Shown here: positions 15,752-24,362 of the stretch, one piece after another
Position numbering within the stretch: the stretch's first letter is position 1
Layout of the letters: each line of letters begins with the position of its first letter
Source: Geodermatophilaceae bacterium URHA0031
GTDB taxonomy: Bacteria > Actinomycetota > Actinomycetes > Mycobacteriales > Geodermatophilaceae
Assembly (NCBI GenBank): GCA_000620205.1
Contig: JHVP01000010.1
Location: forward strand, 124,001 to 188,000
Length of the DNA: 64,000 bases
Direction of reading: 5' to 3'
Translations under genes and position numbers: made by a program
Notes under the pieces: generated by a model
What the model saw: only the letters and a program-made list of their open reading frames with translations
What the model was told of the DNA's origin: nothing
Databases searched by the model: none

Positions 15752-16581
15752 CAGCCGGCACCTCCGGCGGGCTGCGCCTCCGGGGTGAGCTCGTGGTGGG
15801 TGCAGCCACCGGGTTCGTCCGGCGTCCCGACGACCACCACGCGGCCGCGCACGTTGAGCACGTCCACCGGGGTGCGGTACAGCTCGCTGAGCGTCCGGGA
15901 GGTGAGCACCTCGGAGGGCGGGCCGATCCGGTGGCCGCCGGCGGCGATGTAGAGGACCCGGTCGACCAGGTCGAGGACCGGGTTGATCTCGTGGGTGACG
16001 AAGACGACGGCGGTGTCGTGCTCGTGGCGGCGGCGGTCGATCATGTCCGCGACCGCCCGCTGGTGCCGCAGGTCGAGCGAGAGCAGCGGCTCGTCGCAGA
16101 GCAGCAGCGAGGGGTCGGTGGCCAGCGCCTGGGCGATCCGCACCCGCTGCTGCTCCCCACCGGAGAGCAGGCCGAGCGGGGCATCGGCGTAGCCGGTCGC
16201 GCCGACCGCTGCCAGGGCGTCGGCGATCCGCCGGCGCTGCTCGGCGGTCCGCCGGCGCAGGCCCCAGCGGTGGCCGTCCATGCCCAGCGCGACGAGGTCC
16301 CGGGCGCGCAGCGGGGTGGCGGCGTCCATCGACTTCTGCTGCGGCACGTAGCCGACCCGGTCGCTGCCGCGGCCGGGCGCGCGGCCGCCGATCAGCAGCT
16401 CGCCGTCGAACAGCGGCTGCTGGCCGAGCACGGCCTTGAGCAGGGTGGACTTGCCCGCACCGTTGGGGCCCAGCACGGCCAGGAACTCCCCGGGCTGCAG
16501 CTCCAGGTCCAGCCCGCTCCACAGCACCCGGTCGCCGAAGCGGATGCCGGCGCCGCGGAGGCTGAGGGCGGAGGTCGTCAC
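15751..16581 (-). CDS. znuC: Metal ABC transporter ATP-binding protein, ZnuC-like
   Basis: 276 residues, GTG start. Walker A is GPNGAGKST (about residues 39-47), the signature is LSGGEQQRVRIAQAL, Walker B is LLLCDEPLLSLD, and the switch His lies in VTHEINPV. The C-terminus ends in a His-containing stretch (GGCTHHELTPE) that might bind metal, as seen in some Zn transport ATPases. It lies 13 nt after the lipoprotein gene. Confidence 0.92.
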   Translation of the reverse strand: MTTSALSLRGAGIRFGDRVLWSGLDLELQPGEFLAVLGPNGAGKSTLLKAVLGQQPLFDGELLIGGRAPGRGSDRVGYVPQQKSMDAATPLRARDLVALGMDGHRWGLRRRTAEQRRRIADALAAVGATGYADAPLGLLSGGEQQRVRIAQALATDPSLLLCDEPLLSLDLRHQRAVADMIDRRRHEHDTAVVFVTHEINPVLDLVDRVLYIAAGGHRIGPPSEVLTSRTLSELYRTPVDVLNVRGRVVVVGTPDEPGGCTHHELTPEAQPAGGAG

Positions 16582-16594
16582 CGGAGGGAGGATC

Positions 16595-17482
16595 TCACGC
16601 GGAGAGGGCGGCGACGACCGCGTCGAGGTTCCCGCCCATCCAGGACAGGTAGTCCTCGCCGTCGGGCAGCGTCTCGGTCACCGGGACGACGGCGGTGCCG
16701 GCGGCCCGGGCGGCGTCGAGCACCTGCTCGGTCTCCGGCCCGCTGGTCTGGGAGTTGTAGACCAGCGCCTGGACCTGCCCGGTCGCGAAGAGCTCGAGGG
16801 TGTCCCGCAGGGTCGTGGGTGAGACGTCGCTGCCCTCCTCGATCGCCTCGGAGAACTCCGCCGGGGTGCGGTCGTGGGCGCCCAGGGCCTCGAGCAGGTA
16901 CCCGGGCACCGGCTCGGTCACGACCACCCCGGCACCGTCGGTGGCGGCGCGCGCCTGCTCCTCCCGGGCCACCAGGCCGGCGATCCCGTCCTGCAGCGCG
17001 CTGGCGTTGGCCGTGTAGCCCTCGGCGCCGTCCGGGTCGACCTCGCCGAGCGCGTCGGCGATCCGGCCGGTGAGCTCGGACATGGCCGGCAGGTCGTACC
17101 AGACGTGCTCGTTGAACCCCTCGGCGTCGGGGTCCAGACCGGCCACCTCGACCGCGGTCAGCAGGGTGGGGTCGGCGTCGGTGGCCGACAGCAGGGTGGC
17201 CATGAAGTCGTCGTAGCCGCCGCCGTTGTCGATCACCAGGTCGGCCTCGGAGACGGCGAGCTGGGTGCGGACGCTGGCCTCGTAGGAGTGCGGGTCGGCG
17301 GACGGGTCGTCGATCACCGACGTCACCTGGACCCGGTCGCCGCCGACCGCCCGGGCCAGGTCGCCGTAGACGTTCGTGGAGGCGACGACGTGCACCCCGT
17401 CGTCGGCCGCGGCCTCCCCGGAGCCGCACCCGGCGACGGCCGCCAGCGCGACCGCGGACACCAGCAGCGCGAGGCTGCGCAT
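16595..17482 (-). CDS. znuA: Zinc-type ABC transporter substrate-binding lipoprotein, ZnuA-like
   Basis: 295 residues. A signal peptide ends in lipobox LAAVAGC (Cys near residue 18), so the protein is membrane-anchored. Metal-ligand positions of the cluster A-I family are visible: DPHSYE and NEHVWYD provide two His, and acidic residues near the C-terminus complete the site. There is no long His-rich loop. Two in-frame ATGs exist (17500 and 17482); the second is preceded by GGGGGGT and is chosen. It is the first gene of the operon and lies next to a Zur-like box. Confidence 0.9.
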   Translation of the reverse strand: MRSLALLVSAVALAAVAGCGSGEAAADDGVHVVASTNVYGDLARAVGGDRVQVTSVIDDPSADPHSYEASVRTQLAVSEADLVIDNGGGYDDFMATLLSATDADPTLLTAVEVAGLDPDAEGFNEHVWYDLPAMSELTGRIADALGEVDPDGAEGYTANASALQDGIAGLVAREEQARAATDGAGVVVTEPVPGYLLEALGAHDRTPAEFSEAIEEGSDVSPTTLRDTLELFATGQVQALVYNSQTSGPETEQVLDAARAAGTAVVPVTETLPDGEDYLSWMGGNLDAVVAALSA

Positions 17483-17505
17483 CGGACCCCCCGGACTCAT
17501 GGGAA

Positions 17506-17520
17506 TGGGAATGATTGTCA
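17506..17520 (-). promoter_or_regulatory. Candidate Zur box upstream of znuA
   Basis: The plus-strand 15-mer TGGGAATGATTGTCA agrees with the actinobacterial Zur consensus TGAAAATGATTTTCA at 12 of 15 positions. It sits 24 nt before the znuA start. Repression of the operon by zinc-bound Zur is the natural reading; no zur gene is in the window. Confidence 0.6.
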
Positions 17521-17675
17521 CTAGCGTAACCCGTCCCCCGGTGGGTGGGCGACACTCCCCCGCCGGGCCCACCCAGGGTCACCGGCGGCGGGTGCGCCAC
17601 CCCGTCACCCACCCGATGGGGTGGTCACGGGGTCTCCGCCTCCCCACCGTCCGTCACGGAGGGCACGCTGACGGC

Positions 17676-17804
17676 ATGCAGGAGAACCGCCGCGAGCACC
17701 CCATCGACGACGAGACCGCGCGCACCGAGCACGCCGACGCGCAGGCCCGGCAGGCACCCGTGGTGCGGATGCTGGCGAACCCGCGCCGGACCCGCCGGGC
17801 CTGA
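17676..17804 (+). CDS. Possible small charged protein (42 aa)
   Basis: ATG opens MQENRREHPIDDETARTEHA, followed by a basic tail ending PRRTRRA. GGAGGG lies 12 nt upstream, a little far. Highly charged, no hydrophobic segment, probably disordered. Real expression is uncertain; it lies alone between znuA and the TetR gene. Confidence 0.4.
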   Translation: MQENRREHPIDDETARTEHADAQARQAPVVRMLANPRRTRRA

Positions 17805-17966
17805 CCGGACCCACCCGTCCCGGAGCCCCCCGGGCGGGGTCCCGCGGGACGTCACAGGGGCACCAGCAACACCCACCGTCCCGGCATCCACCCTGCGTAA
17901 CGGCCTGGCGGCGCGGCCCGGCGTGCCGTGGACCGCTCCGTCACGGGGTGCTGCACCATCGGGCCC

Positions 17967-18596
17967 GTGACTGCCGCAGCCCTCCCCCTGCACACGACCG
18001 TGGACGGCTCCGTGCCGGCCCGTCGCTCCCGCGCGGAACGGCAGGAGATCGTCCTGGACACCGCCGAGCGCCTCTTCTCGGCACGCAGCTCGCGCAGCGT
18101 CGGCATGGACGAGCTGGTCCGCGAGACCGGCCTGGGCAAGATGACGGTGTACCGGCTCTTCAAGAGCAAGGACGACCTGGTCGGCGCCTACCTCGCCCGC
18201 AAGGCGGCCACCGTGCTCGGGTTCATCGACGCCGACCTGCAGCGCCTGCAGGGCGACCCGCGGGCAGCCCTGCTCTCCGTCGTGGACGCCGTGGAGAAGG
18301 ACGTCACCCGCACCGGCTTCCGCGGCTGCCCGTTCACGAACGTGAGCAGCGAGTACGACGACCCGCAGCACCCGGCCCGCAGCGCGGCCGCCGACTACAA
18401 GTACGAGCTGCACATGCGGCTGCTGACGCTGGCCGGCCGGCTGGTGCCCGGCCACGGCGAGGACCTCGCCGCCCAGATCCACCTCATCGTCGACGGCATG
18501 TACCTCTCCGGTGGGCTCCTCGGGCCCGACGGCCCGGCCTCGCACGGCCGTGAGCTCGCCGAGAAGCTCATCGACACGGCGATCGCCTCCCGCTGA
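17967..18596 (+). CDS. TetR/AcrR family transcriptional regulator
   Basis: About 209 residues from GTG at 17967 (an in-frame GTG at 17928 would add 13). The N-terminal helix-turn-helix is clear: RQEIVLDTAERLFSARSS, then MDELVRETGLGKMTVYRLF. The C-terminal part with a GCPFTNVSSEYDD segment resembles the TetR_C subgroup where a Cys lies near the ligand pocket. CACCAT lies 7 nt before the chosen start. The ligand and target are unknown; znuA on one side and a hypothetical gene on the other give no clear hint. Confidence 0.85.
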   Translation: MTAAALPLHTTVDGSVPARRSRAERQEIVLDTAERLFSARSSRSVGMDELVRETGLGKMTVYRLFKSKDDLVGAYLARKAATVLGFIDADLQRLQGDPRAALLSVVDAVEKDVTRTGFRGCPFTNVSSEYDDPQHPARSAAADYKYELHMRLLTLAGRLVPGHGEDLAAQIHLIVDGMYLSGGLLGPDGPASHGRELAEKLIDTAIASR

Positions 18597-18633
18597 CCCT
18601 GCGGGCGGGCGCTGACCGCCCCACCATGGTCCG

Positions 18634-19056
18634 GTGAGCGATCGTTCCCGCCCCGAGCTCGACGACGACACCGTCACCGCCCTCGGCAAGCTGTCGGAGT
18701 CCCTGGAGACCGTGGAGCAGGCCCGCGGCCTGCTGTACGGCTTCCACCAGCTGACCGGCAAGGCCGACCTGCTGCTGCAGGACGCCGTCGCCGGGTTCCG
18801 CGACGCCGGGCACACCGCGCTCGCCGACGACCTGGAGCGGGACCTCGTCGGCCGCAACGTCATCGCCGACCGGTGGACCTTCCAGGTCGTCGAGGACTTC
18901 GACGCGCACTACTGGACGACGTTCCGGGCCTTCGACGAGCGCGCCCGAAACGAGCTCGCGGACGGCGACCGGCACGTGCTCGAGGCCCGGATGAAGCAGC
19001 GCGAGCGCACCTCCGACCACCCGCGGCACGAGGCCGGACCGGCGCTCGAGGACTGA
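18634..19056 (+). CDS. Conserved actinobacterial hypothetical protein
   Basis: 140 residues, GTG start with CACCAT 6 nt before it. Mostly helical: a first segment LGKLSESLETVEQARGLLYGF followed by KADLLLQDAV and ELVGRN-like residues (DLVGRNVIADRWTFQVVEDF). It is soluble and acidic. I recall similar short proteins in mycobacteria and related genera without an assigned role. No catalytic motif is evident. Confidence 0.75.
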   Translation: MSDRSRPELDDDTVTALGKLSESLETVEQARGLLYGFHQLTGKADLLLQDAVAGFRDAGHTALADDLERDLVGRNVIADRWTFQVVEDFDAHYWTTFRAFDERARNELADGDRHVLEARMKQRERTSDHPRHEAGPALED

Positions 19057-19093
19057 GCTCGCCGGTTCCCGCCGCAGGTCGCAGACTCGGCAG

Positions 19094-19237
19094 ATGACAT
19101 CTCCGGAGGACCCGCAGCGCGACCAGGAGGTCGCCCCGCTGGGTGGCGCCGTCTCCGAGCCCGACGGGGACGACAGCTCCGACAGCATGGCCGGCCCGGT
19201 GTACCCGCCGCCGGAGACCGAGCCCGACGCGCGGTAG
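19094..19237 (+). CDS. Small acidic disordered protein (47 aa)
   Basis: MTSPEDPQRDQEVAPLGGAV and a tail ending PPPETEPDAR. Composition is Asp, Glu, Pro and Ser with no hydrophobic core. It is the first of three consecutive tiny same-strand ORFs of similar composition (next at 19335 and 19558). Too short for usual gene finders. Confidence 0.5.
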   Translation: MTSPEDPQRDQEVAPLGGAVSEPDGDDSSDSMAGPVYPPPETEPDAR

Positions 19238-19334
19238 GGCGGCCCTCGGCTCCGTCCCGGGTGACCGCGCCGTTTCCCGCGTCCCCTGGCGGGCATGGCC
19301 GGGAGGGACGACCCCGGTCCCAGGAGGAGCAGCG

Positions 19335-19535
19335 ATGAGCGACCCCGGCGGCAGCGGCCGCATCCAGCAGGACGTGCCGACCGCCTCGGGCACGGGTGAC
19401 AACAGCAGCACCGGGAGCGACAGCTTCGACGACGTCCCTCTCACCGCCGACGAGGCGATCGCCCGGGACGACGCCACCGACGACCAGCCGGCCCGCACCC
19501 CGACCAGGCCGCAGATCGCCGACGACCCGTCCTGA
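19335..19535 (+). CDS. Small acidic disordered protein (66 aa) with LTADEAIARDD motif
   Basis: ATG follows a strong AGGAGGAGC ribosome binding site. The sequence is rich in Asp, Ser, Thr and Gly. The centre, DDVPLTADEAIARDDATDD, is matched by VLLTDDEAQRDDS in the next ORF, so the two look like diverged paralogues. Predicted disordered; function unknown. Confidence 0.65.
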   Translation: MSDPGGSGRIQQDVPTASGTGDNSSTGSDSFDDVPLTADEAIARDDATDDQPARTPTRPQIADDPS

Positions 19536-19557
19536 CCACCCTGCCCGAGGAGGACCC

Positions 19558-19737
19558 ATGACCGAACCCACCGACAGCGGCTACCACGACTCCCCCGCCA
19601 CCGCCGACCCCGACGGGGACCTGGTCGACGGGACCCCCGGCCACGACCGCGCCGACGGCGGCGAGCAGGACACCGTGCTGCTCACCGACGACGAGGCCCA
19701 GCGCGACGACTCGGTGACCCGCCCGGGCAACGTCTGA
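19558..19737 (+). CDS. Small acidic disordered protein (59 aa), paralogue of the preceding one
   Basis: ATG after GAGGAGGA, 22 nt behind the previous stop. It ends TVLLTDDEAQRDDSVTRPGN V, sharing the LT(A/D)DEA..RDD motif. Asp/Thr/Gly-rich and predicted disordered. It probably forms an operon with the 66-residue ORF. Confidence 0.65.
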   Translation: MTEPTDSGYHDSPATADPDGDLVDGTPGHDRADGGEQDTVLLTDDEAQRDDSVTRPGNV

Positions 19738-19768
19738 CCAGGCCCACGGGCTCCCACGGAGGGAGCAC

Positions 19769-19774
19769 TAGGGT
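19769..19774 (+). promoter_or_regulatory. Candidate -10 element, leaderless MFS gene
   Basis: TAGGGT is 7 nt before the GTG start of the MFS gene at 19782, with no ribosome binding site in between. Confidence 0.4.
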
Positions 19775-19781
19775 CCTGCCG

Positions 19782-20939
19782 GTGACCTGGCGGCGGGGTG
19801 TCTTCGCGCTGTTCGCCGTCGCGGCCGGAACCAACGTCCCGACCCCGCTGCTGCTGGTCTACCAGGAGCGGCTGGACCTCGGGCCGCAGGTGCTCACCGC
19901 CCTGTTCGGCAGCTACGCCGCCGGGCTGGTGCCTGCCCTGTTCGTCGCCGGGCCGCTGTCGGACCGGCTGGGCCGCCGTCGCGTCGCCCTCCCCGGGATC
20001 CTGCTGTCGGCGGTCGCGTCGCTGGCCTTCGCCGCGTCCGGCGACTCCCTCGCGCTGCTCTTCGGGGCCCGGTTCCTGCAGGGGGTGGTCAGCGGGGTCG
20101 TGTTCAGCGTGGCCAGCGCGTGGATCGGCGAGCTGTCGCTGGCGTCGGGAGACGGCGCCGGAGGGCGCCGGGCGGCGTTCGCCATGACCGCGGGCTTCGC
20201 GCTGGGGCCGCTGGCGAGCGGTCTGCTCGGCCAGTACGCCCCGGCGCCCACCGTCCTGCCCTACCTCGTGCACACGGTGCTCGCCGTCGCCGGCCTGCTG
20301 CTCGCCCTCGGGCTGCCCGAGACCGTCGACCTGCACCCGGCGCCGCCGCCCGGGCTCCCCGTCGCGTCGCCGGTGCCGCTGGTCCGGCCGGGTGACGGGC
20401 TGACCGTGCTCACCGTGCTCGCGCCGGTGGCCGTGTGCGTCTACGCCATGCCGACCGCCGTCATCTCGGCGGTGCCGCTGCTGGTCGACCTGCCCGCGGC
20501 CGGCGTCGCCGTCACCGGTGTGCTGGCCGGGGTCACCCTCGGCGCGGGCACCGTGGTCGCCGGCCTGCAGCGCCGGCTCGGTCCGTGGACCGCCGTCGTC
20601 GGGGTCGTGCTCGGCACGGCCGGGTTCGCCGCCGCCACCGCCTTCACCGCCACCGCGGCCCTGCCCTGGCTCGTCGCCGCCGCGCCCCTGCTCGGGGCCG
20701 GGAGCGGGCTGTGCCTCGCCGCCGGCCTGACGCTGACCGCCCAGCTCGCCGCACCGGTCCGGCTGGGCGCACTGACCTCGCTGTTCCTGGCATTCGCCTA
20801 CGTCGGGTTCGCCGCCCCCTTCGTCATCGCCACGGCAGCCGAGGCGACGCGGCCGACGCTGCCGTTGACGGTGGCGGCGGTCCTCAGCGCGCTCCTGGCC
20901 CTCCGCCTGCTGCCCGCGGTCCGGCGCGGCCGGCTCTAA
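19782..20939 (+). CDS. MFS transporter (drug-efflux type)
   Basis: 385 residues, GTG start, about twelve hydrophobic helices. The loop between helices 2 and 3 carries GPLSDRLGRRRV, the MFS motif A, and helix 4-5 carries FLQGVVSGVVFS. The C-terminal half is weaker in motifs. Substrate is unknown. It follows the acidic small ORFs on the same strand and ends before a convergent terminator. Confidence 0.85.
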   Translation: MTWRRGVFALFAVAAGTNVPTPLLLVYQERLDLGPQVLTALFGSYAAGLVPALFVAGPLSDRLGRRRVALPGILLSAVASLAFAASGDSLALLFGARFLQGVVSGVVFSVASAWIGELSLASGDGAGGRRAAFAMTAGFALGPLASGLLGQYAPAPTVLPYLVHTVLAVAGLLLALGLPETVDLHPAPPPGLPVASPVPLVRPGDGLTVLTVLAPVAVCVYAMPTAVISAVPLLVDLPAAGVAVTGVLAGVTLGAGTVVAGLQRRLGPWTAVVGVVLGTAGFAAATAFTATAALPWLVAAAPLLGAGSGLCLAAGLTLTAQLAAPVRLGALTSLFLAFAYVGFAAPFVIATAAEATRPTLPLTVAAVLSALLALRLLPAVRRGRL

Positions 20940-20957
20940 CGACGCCGGACGCGCGAC

Positions 20958-20988
20958 GGCGCCCCCTCCCGCACGGGGAGGAGGCGCC
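20958..20988. terminator. Hairpin between MFS gene and liv operon
   Basis: GGCGCCCCCTCCC pairs with GGGGAGGAGGCGCC around a GCAC loop, with one mismatch. It lies between two convergent transcripts and can serve both. Confidence 0.6.
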
Positions 20989-21008
20989 GCCAGTGGCGCT
21001 GCCGCGCG

Positions 21009-22253
21009 TCAGCCGGCGATGGCTGCCGCGAACTGGCCCTCGAAGGCGTCCTGGACGACCTTGGCACCACCGGGCACGTCGGCCGGCTGGAGGATGAAGC
21101 TCTCCAGGCTCGGGGACTTGCCCGGCTCGAAGCCGCGGATCGGCACGACGACGTCGTTGGTGTCGACGTTCTCCAGGCCGTTGAAGGCGTCGAGCACGCC
21201 CTGCCGGGTCAGGTCCCCGTTGTCGCAGGCGGAGTCCAGCACCTGCTTCATGAGCTCGCTCATCCCGACGCCGACCAGCACACCCAGACTGGGCGTGGCG
21301 TCCGGGTAGGCGGCCTGGTACTGCTTCAGCAGGTCCTCGTGCTGGTCGAAGGCCGACACCGGCGAGGCCACGTACAGGTCCTGCTTGATCTTGTTCGCGG
21401 CCGGGCCGGCGAGCAGGCCCGGCGCGAAGACCGGGTTGCTGCCCAGGATCGGGACGTCCAGGCCCTGCGCCTCCATCGCCACGGCCGCGGAGGCCAGCTG
21501 CGTCGGCGCCACGGTCAGCGCGACCATGTTGACCCCGGCCGCCTTGAACTGGGTGATCTGCGAGCTCATGTCCTGGTCGGTGGACTTGATCTGCGCCTCG
21601 ACCACCTTCAGGCCCTTCTCCTTCGCCACGGCCTGGGTGCCGGCCAGGCCGTTCGCGCCGTACTCACCCTCGAAGTAGATGTGGCCGACGGTGTCGCCCT
21701 CCTTGAGCAGCCCCTTCTGGAACATGTAGTCGTAGCCGTTGGCGATCTCCACCGCGTAGGTCGCGCCGACGACACCCGTCCCGGGGATCTCGGTGAGGGT
21801 CTGCGCCCAGGCCGAGGGGAAGTTGACGATCTGGTCGGAGGTGTACTCCGGGGCCAGCGCGGTGTTGATCGGCGACCCGATGGTCTGCTGCATCGCCAGG
21901 ATGCTGTCCTTCATGCCGCTGTAGAGCTGCACGCCCTGCTGCGGGACGTAGCCGGTGTCCTGGACGTCCAGCTTCACGTCATAGGTGTCGCAGACCTTGT
22001 TGTCCGACCAGAACATCGTGTTGGCGTTGGTGATGTCGTTGCCCAGGGCGGCGAACACACCGGTCAGGTCGGTCAGCACACCGAGGTTGATGGTGTTGCC
22101 CTCGACCCCGACGTCGGTGGTGACCTCGCTGGCGTCCCCGCTCGCCGCGGAGCCACCCCCCGAGTCCTGGGCCTTGTTGCTGCAGCCGGTGGCGGCCGTG
22201 ACCAGCACGGCCGTCAGGACGACGGCGCTGCCGGAACGCTTGCCGAGCTTCAT
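21009..22253 (-). CDS. livK: Branched-chain amino acid-type ABC transporter substrate-binding lipoprotein
   Basis: 414 residues. Signal peptide with lipobox VTAATGC (Cys near residue 24), followed by a Gly/Ser linker. The fold is the Leu/Ile/Val-binding type (peripl_BP_6): INLGVLTDLTGVFAALG at the start of the mature domain and VGHIYFEGEYGANGLAG in the middle. Substrate could be branched-chain amino acids, but family members also bind urea, amides and aromatic acids. Its ATG overlaps the livM stop by 4 nt. It is the last gene of a five-gene operon. Confidence 0.88.
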   Translation of the reverse strand: MKLGKRSGSAVVLTAVLVTAATGCSNKAQDSGGGSAASGDASEVTTDVGVEGNTINLGVLTDLTGVFAALGNDITNANTMFWSDNKVCDTYDVKLDVQDTGYVPQQGVQLYSGMKDSILAMQQTIGSPINTALAPEYTSDQIVNFPSAWAQTLTEIPGTGVVGATYAVEIANGYDYMFQKGLLKEGDTVGHIYFEGEYGANGLAGTQAVAKEKGLKVVEAQIKSTDQDMSSQITQFKAAGVNMVALTVAPTQLASAAVAMEAQGLDVPILGSNPVFAPGLLAGPAANKIKQDLYVASPVSAFDQHEDLLKQYQAAYPDATPSLGVLVGVGMSELMKQVLDSACDNGDLTRQGVLDAFNGLENVDTNDVVVPIRGFEPGKSPSLESFILQPADVPGGAKVVQDAFEGQFAAAIAG

Positions 22254-23479
22254 GAGGTGCTCCCTGCGGGTCGGTTGGACGGGACGTCGGTGGTCTCGGG
22301 GCTGGTCGAGGAGGTGCGGGTCGCCCGGCCCCCGCCGGGGTCTCGGCCCCGGCGGCGGAACCGTTGGCCGAGCCCGGCCAGGCCGGCGGGCTGGAAGAGG
22401 ATGACCAGGACGATCGCCGCGCCGTAGAGGAAGCGCGCCGCCTCGCCCGCGGCCAGGCCGCCCTGGCCGCCGCTGCTCACGAACGGCACCACGTCGGCGT
22501 AGCGCTGGAAGACCAGGGGCAGCGCGGACACGAACAGCGCGCCGAGCGCCGCACCCCCGACCGACCCCAGCCCGCCGAGGACGATCATGGCCAGGTACTG
22601 GATGGACACCTCGAGGCCGAAGGACTCCGGCGCCACGCTGCCGATCGACAGCGCGTACATCACCCCGGACAACCCGGCGTACATCGAGCTGACCAGGAAC
22701 ACCCGGCCCTTGTAGCGCTGCACGTTGACGCCCATGACCGAGGCGGCGACCTCGCTGTCCCGCAGGGTCTGCAACGCCCGCCCGGGCCGGCTGCGCAGCA
22801 GGTTGCGGGCGAAGACGTAGGCGGCCAGGGCCAGCGCGAGGCCGAGGTACCAGAGCCGCTCGGCCTCCCGGAACTCGACGCCGGCGATGAACAGCAGCGG
22901 GTCCTTGTTCGCGAAGGTGAACCCGAACAGCGAGAAGTCCGGGGCGGCCCGGCCGTTGAACCCGCCGGTGACCGACGTCCAGGAGTTGAGGACGTGCTGG
23001 CCGATGAAGACCAGGCTCAGTGAGGCGACGCCCAGGTAGATCCCGCGCAGCCGGGCCGCGATCGGGCTGAACAGCAGCCCGGCCAGGCCGGCCAGCAGCA
23101 CGCCCACCACCATGCCGACCAGCGGCGGCAACCCGAGGCCCTTGAGCTGGGCGACCCCGATCCCGCCGGAGTCACCCGACACGAACACGTAGCTGATCGC
23201 CCCGACGGCCAGGAAGAAGCCCTGGGCCAGGGACAGCTGCCCCGTGGTGCCGACCAGCAGGTTCAGCCCGATCGCCCCCACGATCGCGCCGAACACCGCG
23301 AAGCCGGTGCGCAGCCAGAACTCCTCGACGTAGAAGGGCACCAGCAGCAGGAGCACGACGAACGCGACCGCCAGCAGCGGCTTGAGCAGCGACCGGCGTG
23401 GTGCGGAGGCCGCACGGCCGGCCGCGGGAGCGCCCGCACGGGTCGCCCCGTGCGCGGCGGGAGCAGTCGTCTCAGACAC
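22250..23479 (-). CDS. livM: Branched-chain amino acid-type ABC permease, LivM-like
   Basis: 409 residues, GTG start, about ten hydrophobic helices. GLNLLVGTTGQLSLAQGFFLAVGA and the EAA-like loop GVNVQRYKGRVFLVSS are typical of LivM. The N-terminal 30 residues and C-terminal 40 residues are hydrophilic extensions rich in Ala, Arg and Thr. Overlaps livH by 8 nt and livK by 4 nt. Confidence 0.9.
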   Translation of the reverse strand: MSETTAPAAHGATRAGAPAAGRAASAPRRSLLKPLLAVAFVVLLLLVPFYVEEFWLRTGFAVFGAIVGAIGLNLLVGTTGQLSLAQGFFLAVGAISYVFVSGDSGGIGVAQLKGLGLPPLVGMVVGVLLAGLAGLLFSPIAARLRGIYLGVASLSLVFIGQHVLNSWTSVTGGFNGRAAPDFSLFGFTFANKDPLLFIAGVEFREAERLWYLGLALALAAYVFARNLLRSRPGRALQTLRDSEVAASVMGVNVQRYKGRVFLVSSMYAGLSGVMYALSIGSVAPESFGLEVSIQYLAMIVLGGLGSVGGAALGALFVSALPLVFQRYADVVPFVSSGGQGGLAAGEAARFLYGAAIVLVILFQPAGLAGLGQRFRRRGRDPGGGRATRTSSTSPETTDVPSNRPAGSTS

Positions 23480-24362
23480 GGGTCAGCTCCTTGGTGCCGA
23501 ACAGGCCGGAGGGGCGGACGAGCAGGACGGCGATCATCACCACGTACGGGACGACGTCGCCGAAGCCGCGGCCCAGGAACAGCAGCTGGTCCTGGTAGCC
23601 GGCGGCGAAGGACTCGGCCAGCCCGATGAGCAGGCCGCCCACCAGCGCGCCGCCGGTGGAGTCCAGCCCGCCCAGGATCGCCGCCGGGAACGCCCGCAGC
23701 GCCACCGTGTAGGCGGCCGCGCTGACCCCCGGCGTGGGGGCACCCACGAGGAACAGCGCCGCGACCGCGGCGAGGGCACCGGCGACGATCCAGGCCAGCG
23801 CGGAGACCCGGCCCAGCCGGATGCCCATCAATGCCGCGGTCTCGCCGTCCTCGGCGGAGGCGCGCATCGCCACACCCCAGCTGGAGTACTTGAAGGCGGC
23901 GAAGAAGACGATGATCAGCACGCCGGCGACCCCGGTGGCGATCAGCCGGTTCTGGCTGATGCCGACCTCGCCGATCCGCACCGACTCGCTGCCCCACGGG
24001 TGCGGGACGTTGAGGATGTCCGAGCCGATCCGCCGGATGAGCTCGGTCAGCAGGATGATGTCGACGCCGATGGTGACGATGGCCAGGCTGATCACCGGCG
24101 CCCCGCGCAGCCGGTTGATCACCAGCCGCTCGATCAGGAACGCGGCCAGCGCGGTCAGCAGGATCCCGACCAGGACGGCCGGGTAGAACCCGATCGGCTC
24201 GGACAACCGGGCGATCGAGTAGGCGCCGAGCAGCAGCAGCGAGCCCTGGGTGAAGCTGACCACCTCGCTCGCCTTGAAGATGATGACGAAGCCCAGGGCG
24301 ATGAGCGCGTACATCGCGCCCAGCGAGATGCCGTTGAGCAGCAGCGACAGGAACTGGGTCAC
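23472..24362 (-). CDS. livH: Branched-chain amino acid-type ABC permease, LivH-like
   Basis: 296 residues, GTG start overlapping the livG stop (GTGA). Eight or so membrane helices; NGISLGAMYALIALGFVIIF at the N-terminus and AILGGLDSTGGALVGGLLIG near residue 220 are characteristic of LivH. Confidence 0.92.
   Translation of the reverse strand: MTQFLSLLLNGISLGAMYALIALGFVIIFKASEVVSFTQGSLLLLGAYSIARLSEPIGFYPAVLVGILLTALAAFLIERLVINRLRGAPVISLAIVTIGVDIILLTELIRRIGSDILNVPHPWGSESVRIGEVGISQNRLIATGVAGVLIIVFFAAFKYSSWGVAMRASAEDGETAALMGIRLGRVSALAWIVAGALAAVAALFLVGAPTPGVSAAAYTVALRAFPAAILGGLDSTGGALVGGLLIGLAESFAAGYQDQLLFLGRGFGDVVPYVVMIAVLLVRPSGLFGTKELTRV

Noticed and set aside
19533..19550. A fourth copy of the 59-nt stop-adjacent element
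   Set aside because: GACCACCCTGCCC follows a TGA here, but the conserved loop TCGCACGCTC and the right arm are missing; the short match is likely chance.
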